In this document: piece by piece, positions 53,272 to 61,851 of the stretch
Layout of the letters: every line of letters starts with the position of its first letter
Position numbering within the stretch: position 1 is the first letter of the stretch
NCBI GenBank assembly: GCA_031549965.1
Contig: JAVBPB010000032.1
Location: 5,314 to 69,313 of the forward strand
Origin: JAVBPB01 sp031549965
GTDB taxonomy: Bacteria; Bacillota; Clostridia; Lachnospirales; Lachnospiraceae
Reading direction: 5' to 3'
Length of the DNA stretch: 64,000 nt
Position numbers and translations under genes: made by a program
Notes under the pieces: generated by a model
What the model saw: only the letters and a program-made list of their open reading frames with translations
What the model was told of the DNA's origin: nothing
Databases searched by the model: none

Positions 53272-53406
53272 CTATCTACCATCTAAATCATATTTACAAC
53301 ATAAATATCCACTTATAAATGATGAAAGTCTTTCTATAGATGGTTTTCCAATGTATAAGTCTGGTCTTTCTTCTATTTTTTTCAATAACACAAGTAATTT
53401 ATCCAT
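53272..53406 (-). pseudogene. truncated immunity-like small gene
   Basis: 44 codons with ATG at 53406 and a good AAGGAG site 9 nt upstream. The product starts MDKLLVLLKKIEERPDLYIG, goes on with KPSIERLSSFISGYL and stops after KYDLDGR. ERPDLYIG...SIERLSSFISGY resembles the N-terminus of small proteins of about 100 residues that sit next to polymorphic toxins. It is probably truncated, since a two-base shift would open further codons. It lies downstream of the RHS toxin gene. Confidence 0.5.
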
Positions 53407-53425
53407 TTTATCGTTCTCCTTATTT

Positions 53426-53566
53426 TTAAAATGCTATTTTAATTACAGTTTTTGGGCCATCCCCTTGAAAATCATTTATCCATTCTTCTATTGGTAAACC
53501 ATTTGGATGAATATTTTGGTACACTTTATCCTTATAAACAATATTAATATTATATGTTCTAATTTC
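53426..53566 (-). pseudogene. C-terminal fragment of a lost gene
   Basis: 46 codons without an ATG, opening directly after a TAA. It reads NIVYKDKVYQNIHPNGLPIE, then EWINDFQGDGPKTVIKI, to a natural stop. It ends 5 bp before the ribosome-binding site of the truncated immunity-like gene, exactly the spacing of a toxin tail followed by its immunity gene. I take it as the 3' end of a displaced toxin or orphan immunity gene; the family is unknown. Confidence 0.4.
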
Positions 53567-53573
53567 TTAATAT

Positions 53574-53975
53574 CTATTCTCTAAAATCACATAAATCACA
53601 ATCTATAATTGAATTTGTTAAATAACAAAATTCAATTATATTCTTGTTATATGTAATAGCTGGCATTATATCTCCCGATAAATATGCAACTGTTTCAATA
53701 GCAAATGTAACATCATACATATCATATATTTTTTTTAGTATATCAATTTTGGGTTTTAGCATATTAACTACTTCTTCTACTTGTTCCTCCAATATCATTG
53801 TATCTTTATCTGATTTTACTAATTCAATTCTAGCAAAATCTAATTTATCTTTATATATTCCTTTATCACCAATATCTTTTGCTTCAATTGGTTCTATTTT
53901 TAACAATTGAATTATATCTTTTGTTGTAAAATTACCTGTTATAGCAAAATATGTATATGTCTTTTCTTCATTCAT
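53574..53975 (-). CDS. DUF4279-like protein, candidate immunity protein
   Basis: 133 residues. The start, YTYFAITGNFTTKDIIQLLKIEP, and the strand-helix pattern to the end (SIIDCDLCDF) resemble DUF4279, a small alpha-beta family frequently found beside polymorphic toxin genes. It lies 23 bp after the stop of the RHS toxin on the same strand, the classical position of the immunity gene that protects the producer from its own toxin tip. The match is from memory of the family; direct binding is inferred. Confidence 0.7.
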   Translation of the reverse strand: MNEEKTYTYFAITGNFTTKDIIQLLKIEPIEAKDIGDKGIYKDKLDFARIELVKSDKDTMILEEQVEEVVNMLKPKIDILKKIYDMYDVTFAIETVAYLSGDIMPAITYNKNIIEFCYLTNSIIDCDLCDFRE

Positions 53976-53998
53976 TTTTTTCCTACTTTCTAAAATTA

Positions 53999-56900
53999 TT
54001 ATTTTATATATATATAGGTGGGATCAGGTATACCTTTTCCTCCTTTTCCATATACCCATAGTCTTCCTGTTGACTTATCCACATAAATGTCATATATTGC
54101 ATTATTGCCATTTCCTTTTAAGTCTTTTTTTAAAGAGTGTGCATCAACTCCATTTTTCTTTAACCATTTGTCGCTTACAAATACTGGATTTTGAGGTACA
54201 TTTTTAGATTTATTTTGGCTATTAGAATTATCATTATTCTTATCTTCTTCGTTTTTCTTATCTTCCTCCTTTTTCTCTTTCTTTTTTGCATTAGTTACTT
54301 GTTTATAAAAATCATAACTATCCTTTGCAACAATCACAGTAACAGCTAAATCAATTATTAAATATGCTACATAAGGTATTGCCATCACAAAGTATCCACT
54401 TGGGTCACTATACATTATAGGATTATTATAACAATACGTAAATAAATTATGTTGTAGCACATTTCCCTGTTCTTCACCCAATACCCTTGCATCATCTGCA
54501 TTCAAAAATCTTCCGACCTCTGGATTATAATACCTACTCTGCAAATAATACCAGCCTGTTTCTTCATCATAGTAATATCCTCTATAACGCAATGGATTTA
54601 TCTTTCCTATTCCGTTTGAATCACTTGATGATATTATTTTACCCCATGAATCATAAGCATAAGACGCAACTACATTTCCATTGGTATCTACTATCCTTAT
54701 TATATCACCTTGTAGATTTCTTTGGTAATAATAACTTACTCCGTTGTATTCAATTCCTACTGCTTTTCCATTTTCATCATGAAGAAACCACATTGCATTA
54801 TTTCCTGTTTGCTGTCTGACTAGCTTATCTCCTTCATAATAGAATTTACTTACGGTTGATACTCCCGATGCTATTACTTCTTTTGATGTCCTGTTTCCAT
54901 TTACATCATATTTAAAATCTATTGTTGTTGAGCCATAAGTATACTTTGACAAGCTTCTTCCATATTCCCATTGGAGCGTACTTCCCAAATAATTTATTGG
55001 ACTTCCTGTAGAATTATAGGTTATTGTTTTACCATCAAATGATGTTAATAAATCTTTCCATGTGCCGTCATATCCATATGTGTACGTTTTAGGGGTTCCT
55101 TTTGCGTATGTTATTGACTTACTTTGTATATTTCCTCCTAAATCGTAAACATATGTGGTCATTGCATTTGTTCTGTAATCTTCTTCTTTTATTAATTGAT
55201 TTAAATTATCATAATAATATTTTAACTTTAATACTCCTGCTTCACTTATTGTTTCTATGTTTCCAAGAGCATCGTAAGTATAGGTTAATTTTGAACCTGT
55301 CAGGCTCGTTGTTCCTCCTATGGTCTTGTTATATTCAATACTTCCAACCATGTAAGTACTGTTTGTTCCTTCCCCTGCAAGATAGGTATAATTCTGGCTG
55401 ACTTTATTTGCTCCCTGACTGTTAAGATTTAAGGACTGGCTTGTTACTCTCCCTATGCTGTCATAATTATATGAAGCTCCTAAGTTATTTAATAAGGTTA
55501 AAGATTGTATTCTACTATCCTGAACATAGGTTATTTTTTGTGTTTTGGACGGCTCGTTTCCAACTTTATATGTTAGCTTATTAACACGGTTTTCTATGTC
55601 ATAGCCAACTTCATAGTTTAATCCCTCTTTGCTTAACTGCCGTATTAGTCTGCCGCCGTTATCATACTCATAATTGTAAGTGATTCCATTGGCATTGTCA
55701 ATTAACTTATAAATATTTCCCTGTGTATCATACTTCCATTCATATTTTAGGATTCCGTTATAACGTTTACTTATTATCCTAAACAAGCTGTCATAGGCAT
55801 ATTCTACACTTGCTCCATAATAATTAATTCCAAGTAGTCTTCTGTTATTTCCTGTGTAATTATAACCAATTAATTTTATACTATTTACATTTATTGAAGT
55901 TATGTCTCCAAATTCATTAAAGTCTAAATTGTAATTAAAATTATTATGATTTATGGATTTTAGTCTCTTATTTGCATACACAAGACTGTATTTAGAATCT
56001 TGGGAATCCTCCTGTCCATTTCTGTTTATGTCAACATATGTAGACCGCACATAATCAGTGGCTGGATCATATGTATAAATTGTTGTTATTCGATTGGCAT
56101 CTGTTTTATTTAAAAGTAAACCTTTTGTTTGATCATAATTATAATATGTAGTTTTCCCTCTGGTATCTGTCATTGTACTTAGATAATTTCCGTTAAGATA
56201 TGTAGCTGTGTTTATTACATTCCCTGTTTTAACAGTCAATGGATTTCCATATGCATCATAAGTTAAATCTGATTTAACCCCAGCTTCACTTGTTACACTT
56301 GTTAGGTTGTTTTTATCATCATATGAATATTGATAGTTATAACCTGACGGTGATATTATCTTTGAAACATTATTATCATTGGTATAGCTGTATGTGGTTT
56401 TTGATGTTTGCGATGATGAAAGCAGATTACCTTTAGTATCATAGGTATATTTATTCGTAGATTGGTCAAAAACCATGGTAATGTTATCCAACCATACAAC
56501 TCCGCTGTAATCACAAATAGCTTCTACTGTAATACTAGACACCGTTTTTTCAACACTTGGGCAAATAGAACCACTGATATATTGCCATCCGGTACAGTAT
56601 GGATTAAAATCAAATTCCTGTGTTTGGGTTGTTCCATCCGTGTAATAAATAGTTGCTCCTAATGCGAGTTTCCTTTCCTCATTGTATACTGCACTATTTG
56701 CTTGTGCCCAGCCAGAGATAATATAAGTCTGCTCACCACTCTTGTTTATAAGAACGTTTTGACTAATTCTGTTCTTAACTCCAACTCCATTCATAATGTA
56801 AGCTTTCTTACCTTCTTTTAGAGGGCCAGAGGTAATGTTACCACTTGTCACATTGGCTGCATTCCAAGATTCCAAAACAGTCCCCAACTCAAAGCCACTA

Positions 56901-59900
56901 TTTTCTACCATGTTATAAGAACTTGCACAATCTCCTTCTTCCAATTGAAATGCATCAAACCATGCGATTCCTTTAGCATTACTAAGTTCTCCACTAAGTT
57001 TAACTTCCAAGCAATCTTTAGGCGTTTGAAAGGTTACCTGCATCCTCTGCCAGCCATGATTTATAAGCGGTTCTGTGGTTCCTGTTAAATACTCTGAATT
57101 TACAATGGTTTTTCCAGTGGTGGCCGTCATTTCTACCGAGAGACCTGCTCCTCCAACAGATGTACCCTTGACTACATTTCTTGTTTTTACATAAGCAGAT
57201 AACGTATATGTTTTTCCACCCTCCAAACTTTTCAAGGTTTGTACCGTTGATAATTTTTCTGTGGTTGCTTGTTCTATATCTAATTTTATAGAATTTATCC
57301 CAAGATAAGACTCATCAGCAGAAAGTCCTGCACCACAAATGAAATTACTGGAAGACTTGGCAATACCCCAATTATCATTTGATTCAACATTAGAATTGGA
57401 AATCAAGTTAACAATAGCCGGAAGACCCTGACTGGTTTTTATAATCTTGTTTACTTCCCCCGGAAATGAGGCCGGATCAATCATTGCCTTACGATTGTAT
57501 TCAAAAATAGAAGCTCCTATAAATTTCTTTTTATCAGCAGTTTCGCTATATACCGAGGTGGTATGACCCCACGAATCAAACCAATAGCTTGTGAGCAGGT
57601 CATCTGTTGTATCAATTTTACCATCCACACCTACCGTACGAAAGATTGTTTTTACTGTATCATACGATATTTTTATTTCTTCTCCAATTTGAGTTCCTGC
57701 TATTTCAGTAACTTTGGAAACTCGCTTTGCTGAATCTGTTGTATATAGGAATTTATACCCTGTTCCTTGGGAATTCTTCACAGAATCCAGAGTTCCATCT
57801 GCAAGATATGTGTAATTACTACTTTTTCCATCTGGATAAGTGATGGTTCTCAAATATCCGCTATATGTGGCACTCACACTCCCATTGTAGGTCGCAGAAT
57901 AGGAAAAGGAAGTACTTCTGCCAGATGGATCTGTGATTTTATTTAAATAATTGCTGGAATTATAATAGAAACTGGTAACTCTTCCTGAACCATCTGTTAC
58001 ACCAGTAATTTGGGTTCCAGTACTATCATAAGTGACTGTTAATGCATTTTGGTTTGAATCTTTGATGGTTTTTAGATATCCCATACTATTGAATAACATT
58101 TGATTTCCATATTTATCTGTAATAGTATATTCTTTTGTACTGGAATTGATTGTTAACCCATATCCCAAACCATCTTCATCCTCAATCAGCCCATTATTAC
58201 CTTTGGTAAAATGGTGTTCGGTTCCATCCTCATCCACATATATATAATAATTACTTAAGGTGTTGGATTCTGTTACTGTTCTTTGAAGATTTAATTTAAA
58301 TCCATATCCTACATTTAAGTTGTTATATGCTCTAGTTTTTGCATTGGAACTGTCAAACTTCTTTCCTGCCATGTCAGTGCTATATACATGATAGAGATCA
58401 ATTGGCATTCGATTTCCATTCATAGTGAGATCGTTGTGTAGCAAAATCATATTTCCTGTATATCTATTAATACAAGCAGTTCCTGCCTCCCCTGCACTCA
58501 TAGTTTTATAATCCCAATAATTTTCTATTCCTTTGTTATTACGATAGATAATGGTAAAGTTTGGGGTAAAGGTGTAAGCACTAGTTGAGGTTGTTCCTGC
58601 TCTCATCTTAATACTTGCATTTTTACTTTCATCAATACTTTGCAGTAATATACCATAATTAATGTATGTACCTGAACACCATGCTCTTACCAATTGGGTA
58701 ATATCAAACTTCATGGTATAATATCCAGCCTTTGGTATATCGAAGTAGTCTATCATGCCGCCAAAGTTTCCGGGAGCATTTGCCCAGGTAATGGTAGATT
58801 TACTCCAACCTACTCCTACTCTAAATACCCCAATCTTTAAAGCATCATTTTCACTTTGAACAGGAGTACTAAATTCTGCCCTTACAACTACATCTCCTTT
58901 ACTAAGAACAGGTAAAGCGGTTGGTTTTACATAAATACGATACTTGCTGTTGTTTTTAGTTCCGATGACTTGGTTTGTTGTAAGATTCCCTGCCTCTCCT
59001 ACACAAGCATCTTCTATGGTTCCGGAAGTATTTAGATTTACTATTGGATCAATAATAACAGGGAACTGCCTTTCTTCCTGATTGATCCATTCTTCAGACG
59101 CATTTATATGTAATATATAATTGTCTTTCTTTTTTCCCGGCTCAACAATGTACTTAACATCGTTAGATATGGCTTGATTACTATCATACATATAAGGTGC
59201 AGGAATAATGAATGCAATCTCTTCTTTCCCTTTGTTGTGTTTCACCAAGTGTATGGAACCGTCTTCCTGTTGCTGCAACTCTAATTTTTTCAAATTTAAT
59301 TCAAAGGCTACCTCATAAGTATCCGCTTTTTCTTTGATGATAATATTTTCTTTCATGCTAGAACCAGATAGAATGTATTGCAAGTCAATATTTGGTAAAA
59401 TGTCATGATATATTACCTCAGATTTAAGTTTATCCAGTTGAAGAAACTCTTGGTTAGGGCCATTTGCTTTTTTCTCTGATTCCTGAGTTACTTCAGCATC
59501 AATGGTAATATCTTCATTTGTTATCTCCTCAATTTCTTCCTCTCCTTGTTCACTGCTTTGTTCTGAGAAAGGCTCGGTGGTTAAATTCTCTGTCACATCA
59601 ATTGTTTCACCTGAGAAATTAGCTTCATCTTGCTCATCTTTAGAATTTTGAGTTTTATCATTTTTGTTATTTTCATCCTTATTTTTGCTATTTGTATCTT
59701 TTTTATTGTTTTTGTCCTGATTCCCTTTCTTTTGATTTTCTTGGAATCCCTCCTGATTTTTATTAATCCCTCTAATTGAGGACCAAGAAATCGACGCATC
59801 TCCACTTTTAATTTTTAAAAGATTAGAAGAACCTGCTTTCTTTGCAAATTTAACTTTGAATTGCTTGTTGTTGTTTTCAAATCCCTGAAAATCTTCATTA

Positions 59901-60286
59901 TCGGATGGTGCACTAGAAGAAAGACTGTTATCTATGTCAACCCACTCACCATTTTCCATATAGTGAATTGGTTCCTCATACATGGCAACTAAATAAGAGG
60001 AGTCTTTTAGTAAGAATTGTTTATAATTTTCTCCCCTAAGTTCCTCCACTTCACATATAATATCTGGTGTAGTTTCTTTGGTTTCATCAGATATTTCTTC
60101 TAATGAATCATTATTTAAATCTTGATTTGTTAATAAATCCTCGTTTTTTTCATCTAAAAGAACTGTTTCCTGCTCATTTTCTAATCCTTGATTAAAATTT
60201 TCCTCTGCATATACCGGATTTGAAAAGGATGTAAATAAAATGGTAATTGCCATAATAATTGCTATAAATCTTCTTGAGTTTCTCAT
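53999..60286 (-). CDS. giant secreted RHS/YD-repeat polymorphic toxin (WapA-like)
   Basis: 2095 residues from the ATG at 60286 (GGAGG seven bases upstream). Order, approximate: signal peptide (1-29, cleaved after VYA); acidic region (30-90); a WapA-like N-terminal part split by a K/N/D/E-rich linker (about 165-265); DNRLRE-type beta domain (about 440-600); YD repeats; two CBM-like jelly-roll modules (about 970-1240); a long second YD-repeat array (about 1260-1880); and the RHS core (YYYDEETGWYYLQSRYYNPE, then GRFLNADD, near 1905-1960). A hydrophobic segment, a charged linker and a final toxin module of about 70 residues (SDKWLKKNGVDAHSLKKDL, IYDIYVDKSTGRLWVYG) close it. It should deliver the C-terminal tip to neighbouring cells by contact. 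A c-di-GMP riboswitch lies upstream and an immunity candidate downstream. Confidence 0.95.
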   Translation of the reverse strand: MRNSRRFIAIIMAITILFTSFSNPVYAEENFNQGLENEQETVLLDEKNEDLLTNQDLNNDSLEEISDETKETTPDIICEVEELRGENYKQFLLKDSSYLVAMYEEPIHYMENGEWVDIDNSLSSSAPSDNEDFQGFENNNKQFKVKFAKKAGSSNLLKIKSGDASISWSSIRGINKNQEGFQENQKKGNQDKNNKKDTNSKNKDENNKNDKTQNSKDEQDEANFSGETIDVTENLTTEPFSEQSSEQGEEEIEEITNEDITIDAEVTQESEKKANGPNQEFLQLDKLKSEVIYHDILPNIDLQYILSGSSMKENIIIKEKADTYEVAFELNLKKLELQQQEDGSIHLVKHNKGKEEIAFIIPAPYMYDSNQAISNDVKYIVEPGKKKDNYILHINASEEWINQEERQFPVIIDPIVNLNTSGTIEDACVGEAGNLTTNQVIGTKNNSKYRIYVKPTALPVLSKGDVVVRAEFSTPVQSENDALKIGVFRVGVGWSKSTITWANAPGNFGGMIDYFDIPKAGYYTMKFDITQLVRAWCSGTYINYGILLQSIDESKNASIKMRAGTTSTSAYTFTPNFTIIYRNNKGIENYWDYKTMSAGEAGTACINRYTGNMILLHNDLTMNGNRMPIDLYHVYSTDMAGKKFDSSNAKTRAYNNLNVGYGFKLNLQRTVTESNTLSNYYIYVDEDGTEHHFTKGNNGLIEDEDGLGYGLTINSSTKEYTITDKYGNQMLFNSMGYLKTIKDSNQNALTVTYDSTGTQITGVTDGSGRVTSFYYNSSNYLNKITDPSGRSTSFSYSATYNGSVSATYSGYLRTITYPDGKSSNYTYLADGTLDSVKNSQGTGYKFLYTTDSAKRVSKVTEIAGTQIGEEIKISYDTVKTIFRTVGVDGKIDTTDDLLTSYWFDSWGHTTSVYSETADKKKFIGASIFEYNRKAMIDPASFPGEVNKIIKTSQGLPAIVNLISNSNVESNDNWGIAKSSSNFICGAGLSADESYLGINSIKLDIEQATTEKLSTVQTLKSLEGGKTYTLSAYVKTRNVVKGTSVGGAGLSVEMTATTGKTIVNSEYLTGTTEPLINHGWQRMQVTFQTPKDCLEVKLSGELSNAKGIAWFDAFQLEEGDCASSYNMVENSGFELGTVLESWNAANVTSGNITSGPLKEGKKAYIMNGVGVKNRISQNVLINKSGEQTYIISGWAQANSAVYNEERKLALGATIYYTDGTTQTQEFDFNPYCTGWQYISGSICPSVEKTVSSITVEAICDYSGVVWLDNITMVFDQSTNKYTYDTKGNLLSSSQTSKTTYSYTNDNNVSKIISPSGYNYQYSYDDKNNLTSVTSEAGVKSDLTYDAYGNPLTVKTGNVINTATYLNGNYLSTMTDTRGKTTYYNYDQTKGLLLNKTDANRITTIYTYDPATDYVRSTYVDINRNGQEDSQDSKYSLVYANKRLKSINHNNFNYNLDFNEFGDITSINVNSIKLIGYNYTGNNRRLLGINYYGASVEYAYDSLFRIISKRYNGILKYEWKYDTQGNIYKLIDNANGITYNYEYDNGGRLIRQLSKEGLNYEVGYDIENRVNKLTYKVGNEPSKTQKITYVQDSRIQSLTLLNNLGASYNYDSIGRVTSQSLNLNSQGANKVSQNYTYLAGEGTNSTYMVGSIEYNKTIGGTTSLTGSKLTYTYDALGNIETISEAGVLKLKYYYDNLNQLIKEEDYRTNAMTTYVYDLGGNIQSKSITYAKGTPKTYTYGYDGTWKDLLTSFDGKTITYNSTGSPINYLGSTLQWEYGRSLSKYTYGSTTIDFKYDVNGNRTSKEVIASGVSTVSKFYYEGDKLVRQQTGNNAMWFLHDENGKAVGIEYNGVSYYYQRNLQGDIIRIVDTNGNVVASYAYDSWGKIISSSDSNGIGKINPLRYRGYYYDEETGWYYLQSRYYNPEVGRFLNADDARVLGEEQGNVLQHNLFTYCYNNPIMYSDPSGYFVMAIPYVAYLIIDLAVTVIVAKDSYDFYKQVTNAKKKEKKEEDKKNEEDKNNDNSNSQNKSKNVPQNPVFVSDKWLKKNGVDAHSLKKDLKGNGNNAIYDIYVDKSTGRLWVYGKGGKGIPDPTYIYIK

Positions 60287-60383
60287 TAATATTCCTCCCG
60301 TAATTTTATCATAAACTTTATCCATCTTTATCTATTTTAAAGGATATATATAAATATAATCCTGAATTTTTAATTATCAGCAC

Positions 60384-60433
60384 AAAAAAAGGTTGCAAAA
60401 TAAAGCATAACAAATATGCCTTTATTTGCAACC
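60384..60433 (-). terminator. terminator stem of the riboswitch expression platform
   Basis: On the minus strand GGTTGCAAATAAAGGCATA (60415-60433) pairs with TATGCTTTATTTTGCAACC (60391-60409) around a 5-nt loop, with seven U residues (60384-60390). It stands in the leader, about 100 bp before the toxin ATG. The first four bases of its 5' arm overlap the 3' strand of aptamer helix P1. Confidence 0.88.
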
Positions 60434-60524
60434 GAACTACCTTCAGGTAAATTGTATAAAATAACACTACTGATTAGGTTTCTAGCTTTGCGTCCTTATC
60501 TTTCAATAAGTTTGCCCCTTAATT
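60430..60524 (-). ncRNA. cyclic di-GMP-I (GEMM) riboswitch aptamer
   Basis: Read on the minus strand: GGGGCAAAC (60510-60518); hairpin CTTAT-TGAAAG-ATAAG (60495-60510), holding the GAAA tetraloop that docks into its receptor; the invariant GGACGCAAAGC (60485-60495); an A+T-rich second arm with CCTAA; then GGTAGTTCGGTT closing a weak P1 with AATTAA (60519-60524). GCAAAC, GAAA, GGACGCAAAGC and GGTAG are the hallmarks of the class. It senses c-di-GMP to control the RHS toxin transcript. Confidence 0.85.
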
Positions 60525-60545
60525 AATTTCTCCCATTTCGTAGTG

Positions 60546-60574
60546 ATTATATTACAATTTAAATATAATTACAA
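60546..60574 (-). promoter_or_regulatory. promoter of the riboswitch-toxin transcript
   Basis: On the minus strand TTGTAA (60569-60574), a 17-bp spacer and perfect TATAAT (60546-60551). Transcription would begin near 60539, just before the aptamer. Confidence 0.8.
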
Positions 60575-60718
60575 GTAGTAGTTTGTGACTATTTATTCAC
60601 TTAATCGTTTAAGTTTCAACCCATTTTAAATCATAACAGCCACTTCAAATCAACATCATAAATTTAAGAAATCTAATCAGTCATCATAAAACTAAAAAGC
60701 AAACCAAAATCCCCACCA
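60575..60718. other. remaining intergenic part without a gene
   Basis: A+T-rich, no ORF or stable hairpin seen. With the promoter, riboswitch and leader (60287-60574) it makes up the 432-bp gap between the toxin gene and the HAD phosphatase gene. Confidence 0.5.
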
Positions 60719-61498
60719 TTAAATCAAGTCAAATTGCTTAAGTCCTTTATAAATACCATCATTATCTATCGTATCTGTATGATAGTTTGTACTTTCTAAT
60801 ATTTCCTTAGAGCTGTTCCCCATGGCTATACCATATTTTACATACTTAAGCATTTCCAGATCATTTAGGCTGTCACCAAATGCATAGGTATCATTAATGT
60901 CAATGTTTAAGTATTTTATTATGGCTTCTATTCCTTTGGCTTTTGAAAAGTTTTTTGGAATTAGTTCTATTAGTTTATCGTGTTCAACAAAGTTAAAATG
61001 CTCTTCTAGCTCTTCTCTGGCATTTTCAAATTCACTGTCTGGACTTAGACGGCATGTTATTTTATTTGAGTGATATTCTTTGGAATCTAAAGGTTTTATT
61101 ATGTCTTTATATTCTCTGAATATTTTAATCATGTGCTGTTCCTCTTTTGGGTACTCTTCTGTCTCCATATAGATATAGTCTTTGCCTTCTAAGATACTTT
61201 TTACGTTATATTTATATAGTATGTTTAGAGCTTTTTTAGTTAACTCCTGAGATAATTCTATGTTGTAAATTTCATTTCCCATGTATTCTAAATAACATCC
61301 GCAAGAACCTACAATGCCATGAAAGCCTATTTTTAGAATGTCCTTAGAGATAATGGATTTTGGTCTTCCGGTGGAAATGAAAGCTAAGTGTCCATTTTGT
61401 TTTAGTTGGTTTATAGCTTTGATTGTACTATCTGGGATTTTGAATTTTGTATCAACTAACGTTCCGTCAATATCAAAAAATACAATTTTTTGTGTCAT
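60719..61498 (-). CDS. Cof-type HAD-superfamily hydrolase
   Basis: 259 residues. Motif I is FFDIDGTLVD (about 7-16), motif II is FISTGRP (about 40), a C2-type cap (about 85-180) follows, motif III is the Lys in NFSKAKGI, and motif IV is GDSLNDLEMLKYVKYGIAMGNS (about 208-229). Such Cof-type enzymes dephosphorylate sugar phosphates, flavin or pyridoxal phosphate in the cytoplasm; the substrate here is unknown. It is third in copA-csoR-HAD, 12 bp after csoR, and its start has AAGGAG. A link with copper is not obvious and may be fortuitous. Confidence 0.93.
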   Translation of the reverse strand: MTQKIVFFDIDGTLVDTKFKIPDSTIKAINQLKQNGHLAFISTGRPKSIISKDILKIGFHGIVGSCGCYLEYMGNEIYNIELSQELTKKALNILYKYNVKSILEGKDYIYMETEEYPKEEQHMIKIFREYKDIIKPLDSKEYHSNKITCRLSPDSEFENAREELEEHFNFVEHDKLIELIPKNFSKAKGIEAIIKYLNIDINDTYAFGDSLNDLEMLKYVKYGIAMGNSSKEILESTNYHTDTIDNDGIYKGLKQFDLI

Positions 61499-61510
61499 TA
61501 TTTTTTCTCC

Positions 61511-61840
61511 TTATAGTAATTTTCCAATTGTATTAATTAGTTCATCAATAATTTTACTGTCATCACGTTTTATTTTGCCTGCAACGCAATTTCTTATATG
61601 GTTTTCTAATACCAGTTTACTTATTCCGTCTAAGGCAGCTGAGGCGGCAGATACCTGATTTAGGACGTCATCACAGTATGAATCGTTTTCTATCATTTTT
61701 CTGATACCTCTTATTTGACCTTCTACTCTGTTAAGCCTGCTGGCTAATGATTTTTTTAACTGGTCACTTCTTTGCGTCATCTCATTTATGTCAGTTGGCT
61801 GTACACCGCAACAATTTTTTATTTGGGGTTCTTCTTTCAT
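61511..61840 (-). CDS. csoR: CsoR-family copper-sensing repressor
   Basis: 109 residues of helical CsoR/RcnR fold. The copper-binding set is Cys in NDSYCDDVL, then His and Cys in ENHIRNC, the normal Cys-His-Cys pattern for Cu(I). A conserved basic face (LASRLNRVEGQIRGI) binds DNA. An extra CC pair in the N-terminal tail (KNCCGVQ) is less usual. It lies 12 bp after the copper ATPase gene, so it should derepress copA when copper is high. The ATG follows GGGAGG. Confidence 0.93.
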   Translation of the reverse strand: MKEEPQIKNCCGVQPTDINEMTQRSDQLKKSLASRLNRVEGQIRGIRKMIENDSYCDDVLNQVSAASAALDGISKLVLENHIRNCVAGKIKRDDSKIIDELINTIGKLL

Positions 61841-61851
61841 ATTTTACCTCC

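Noticed and set aside
54400..57000. Repeated short motifs in the RHS gene as possible CRISPR or tandem DNA repeats
   Set aside because: They are diverged YD protein repeats with irregular DNA spacing, not identical repeats with spacers.
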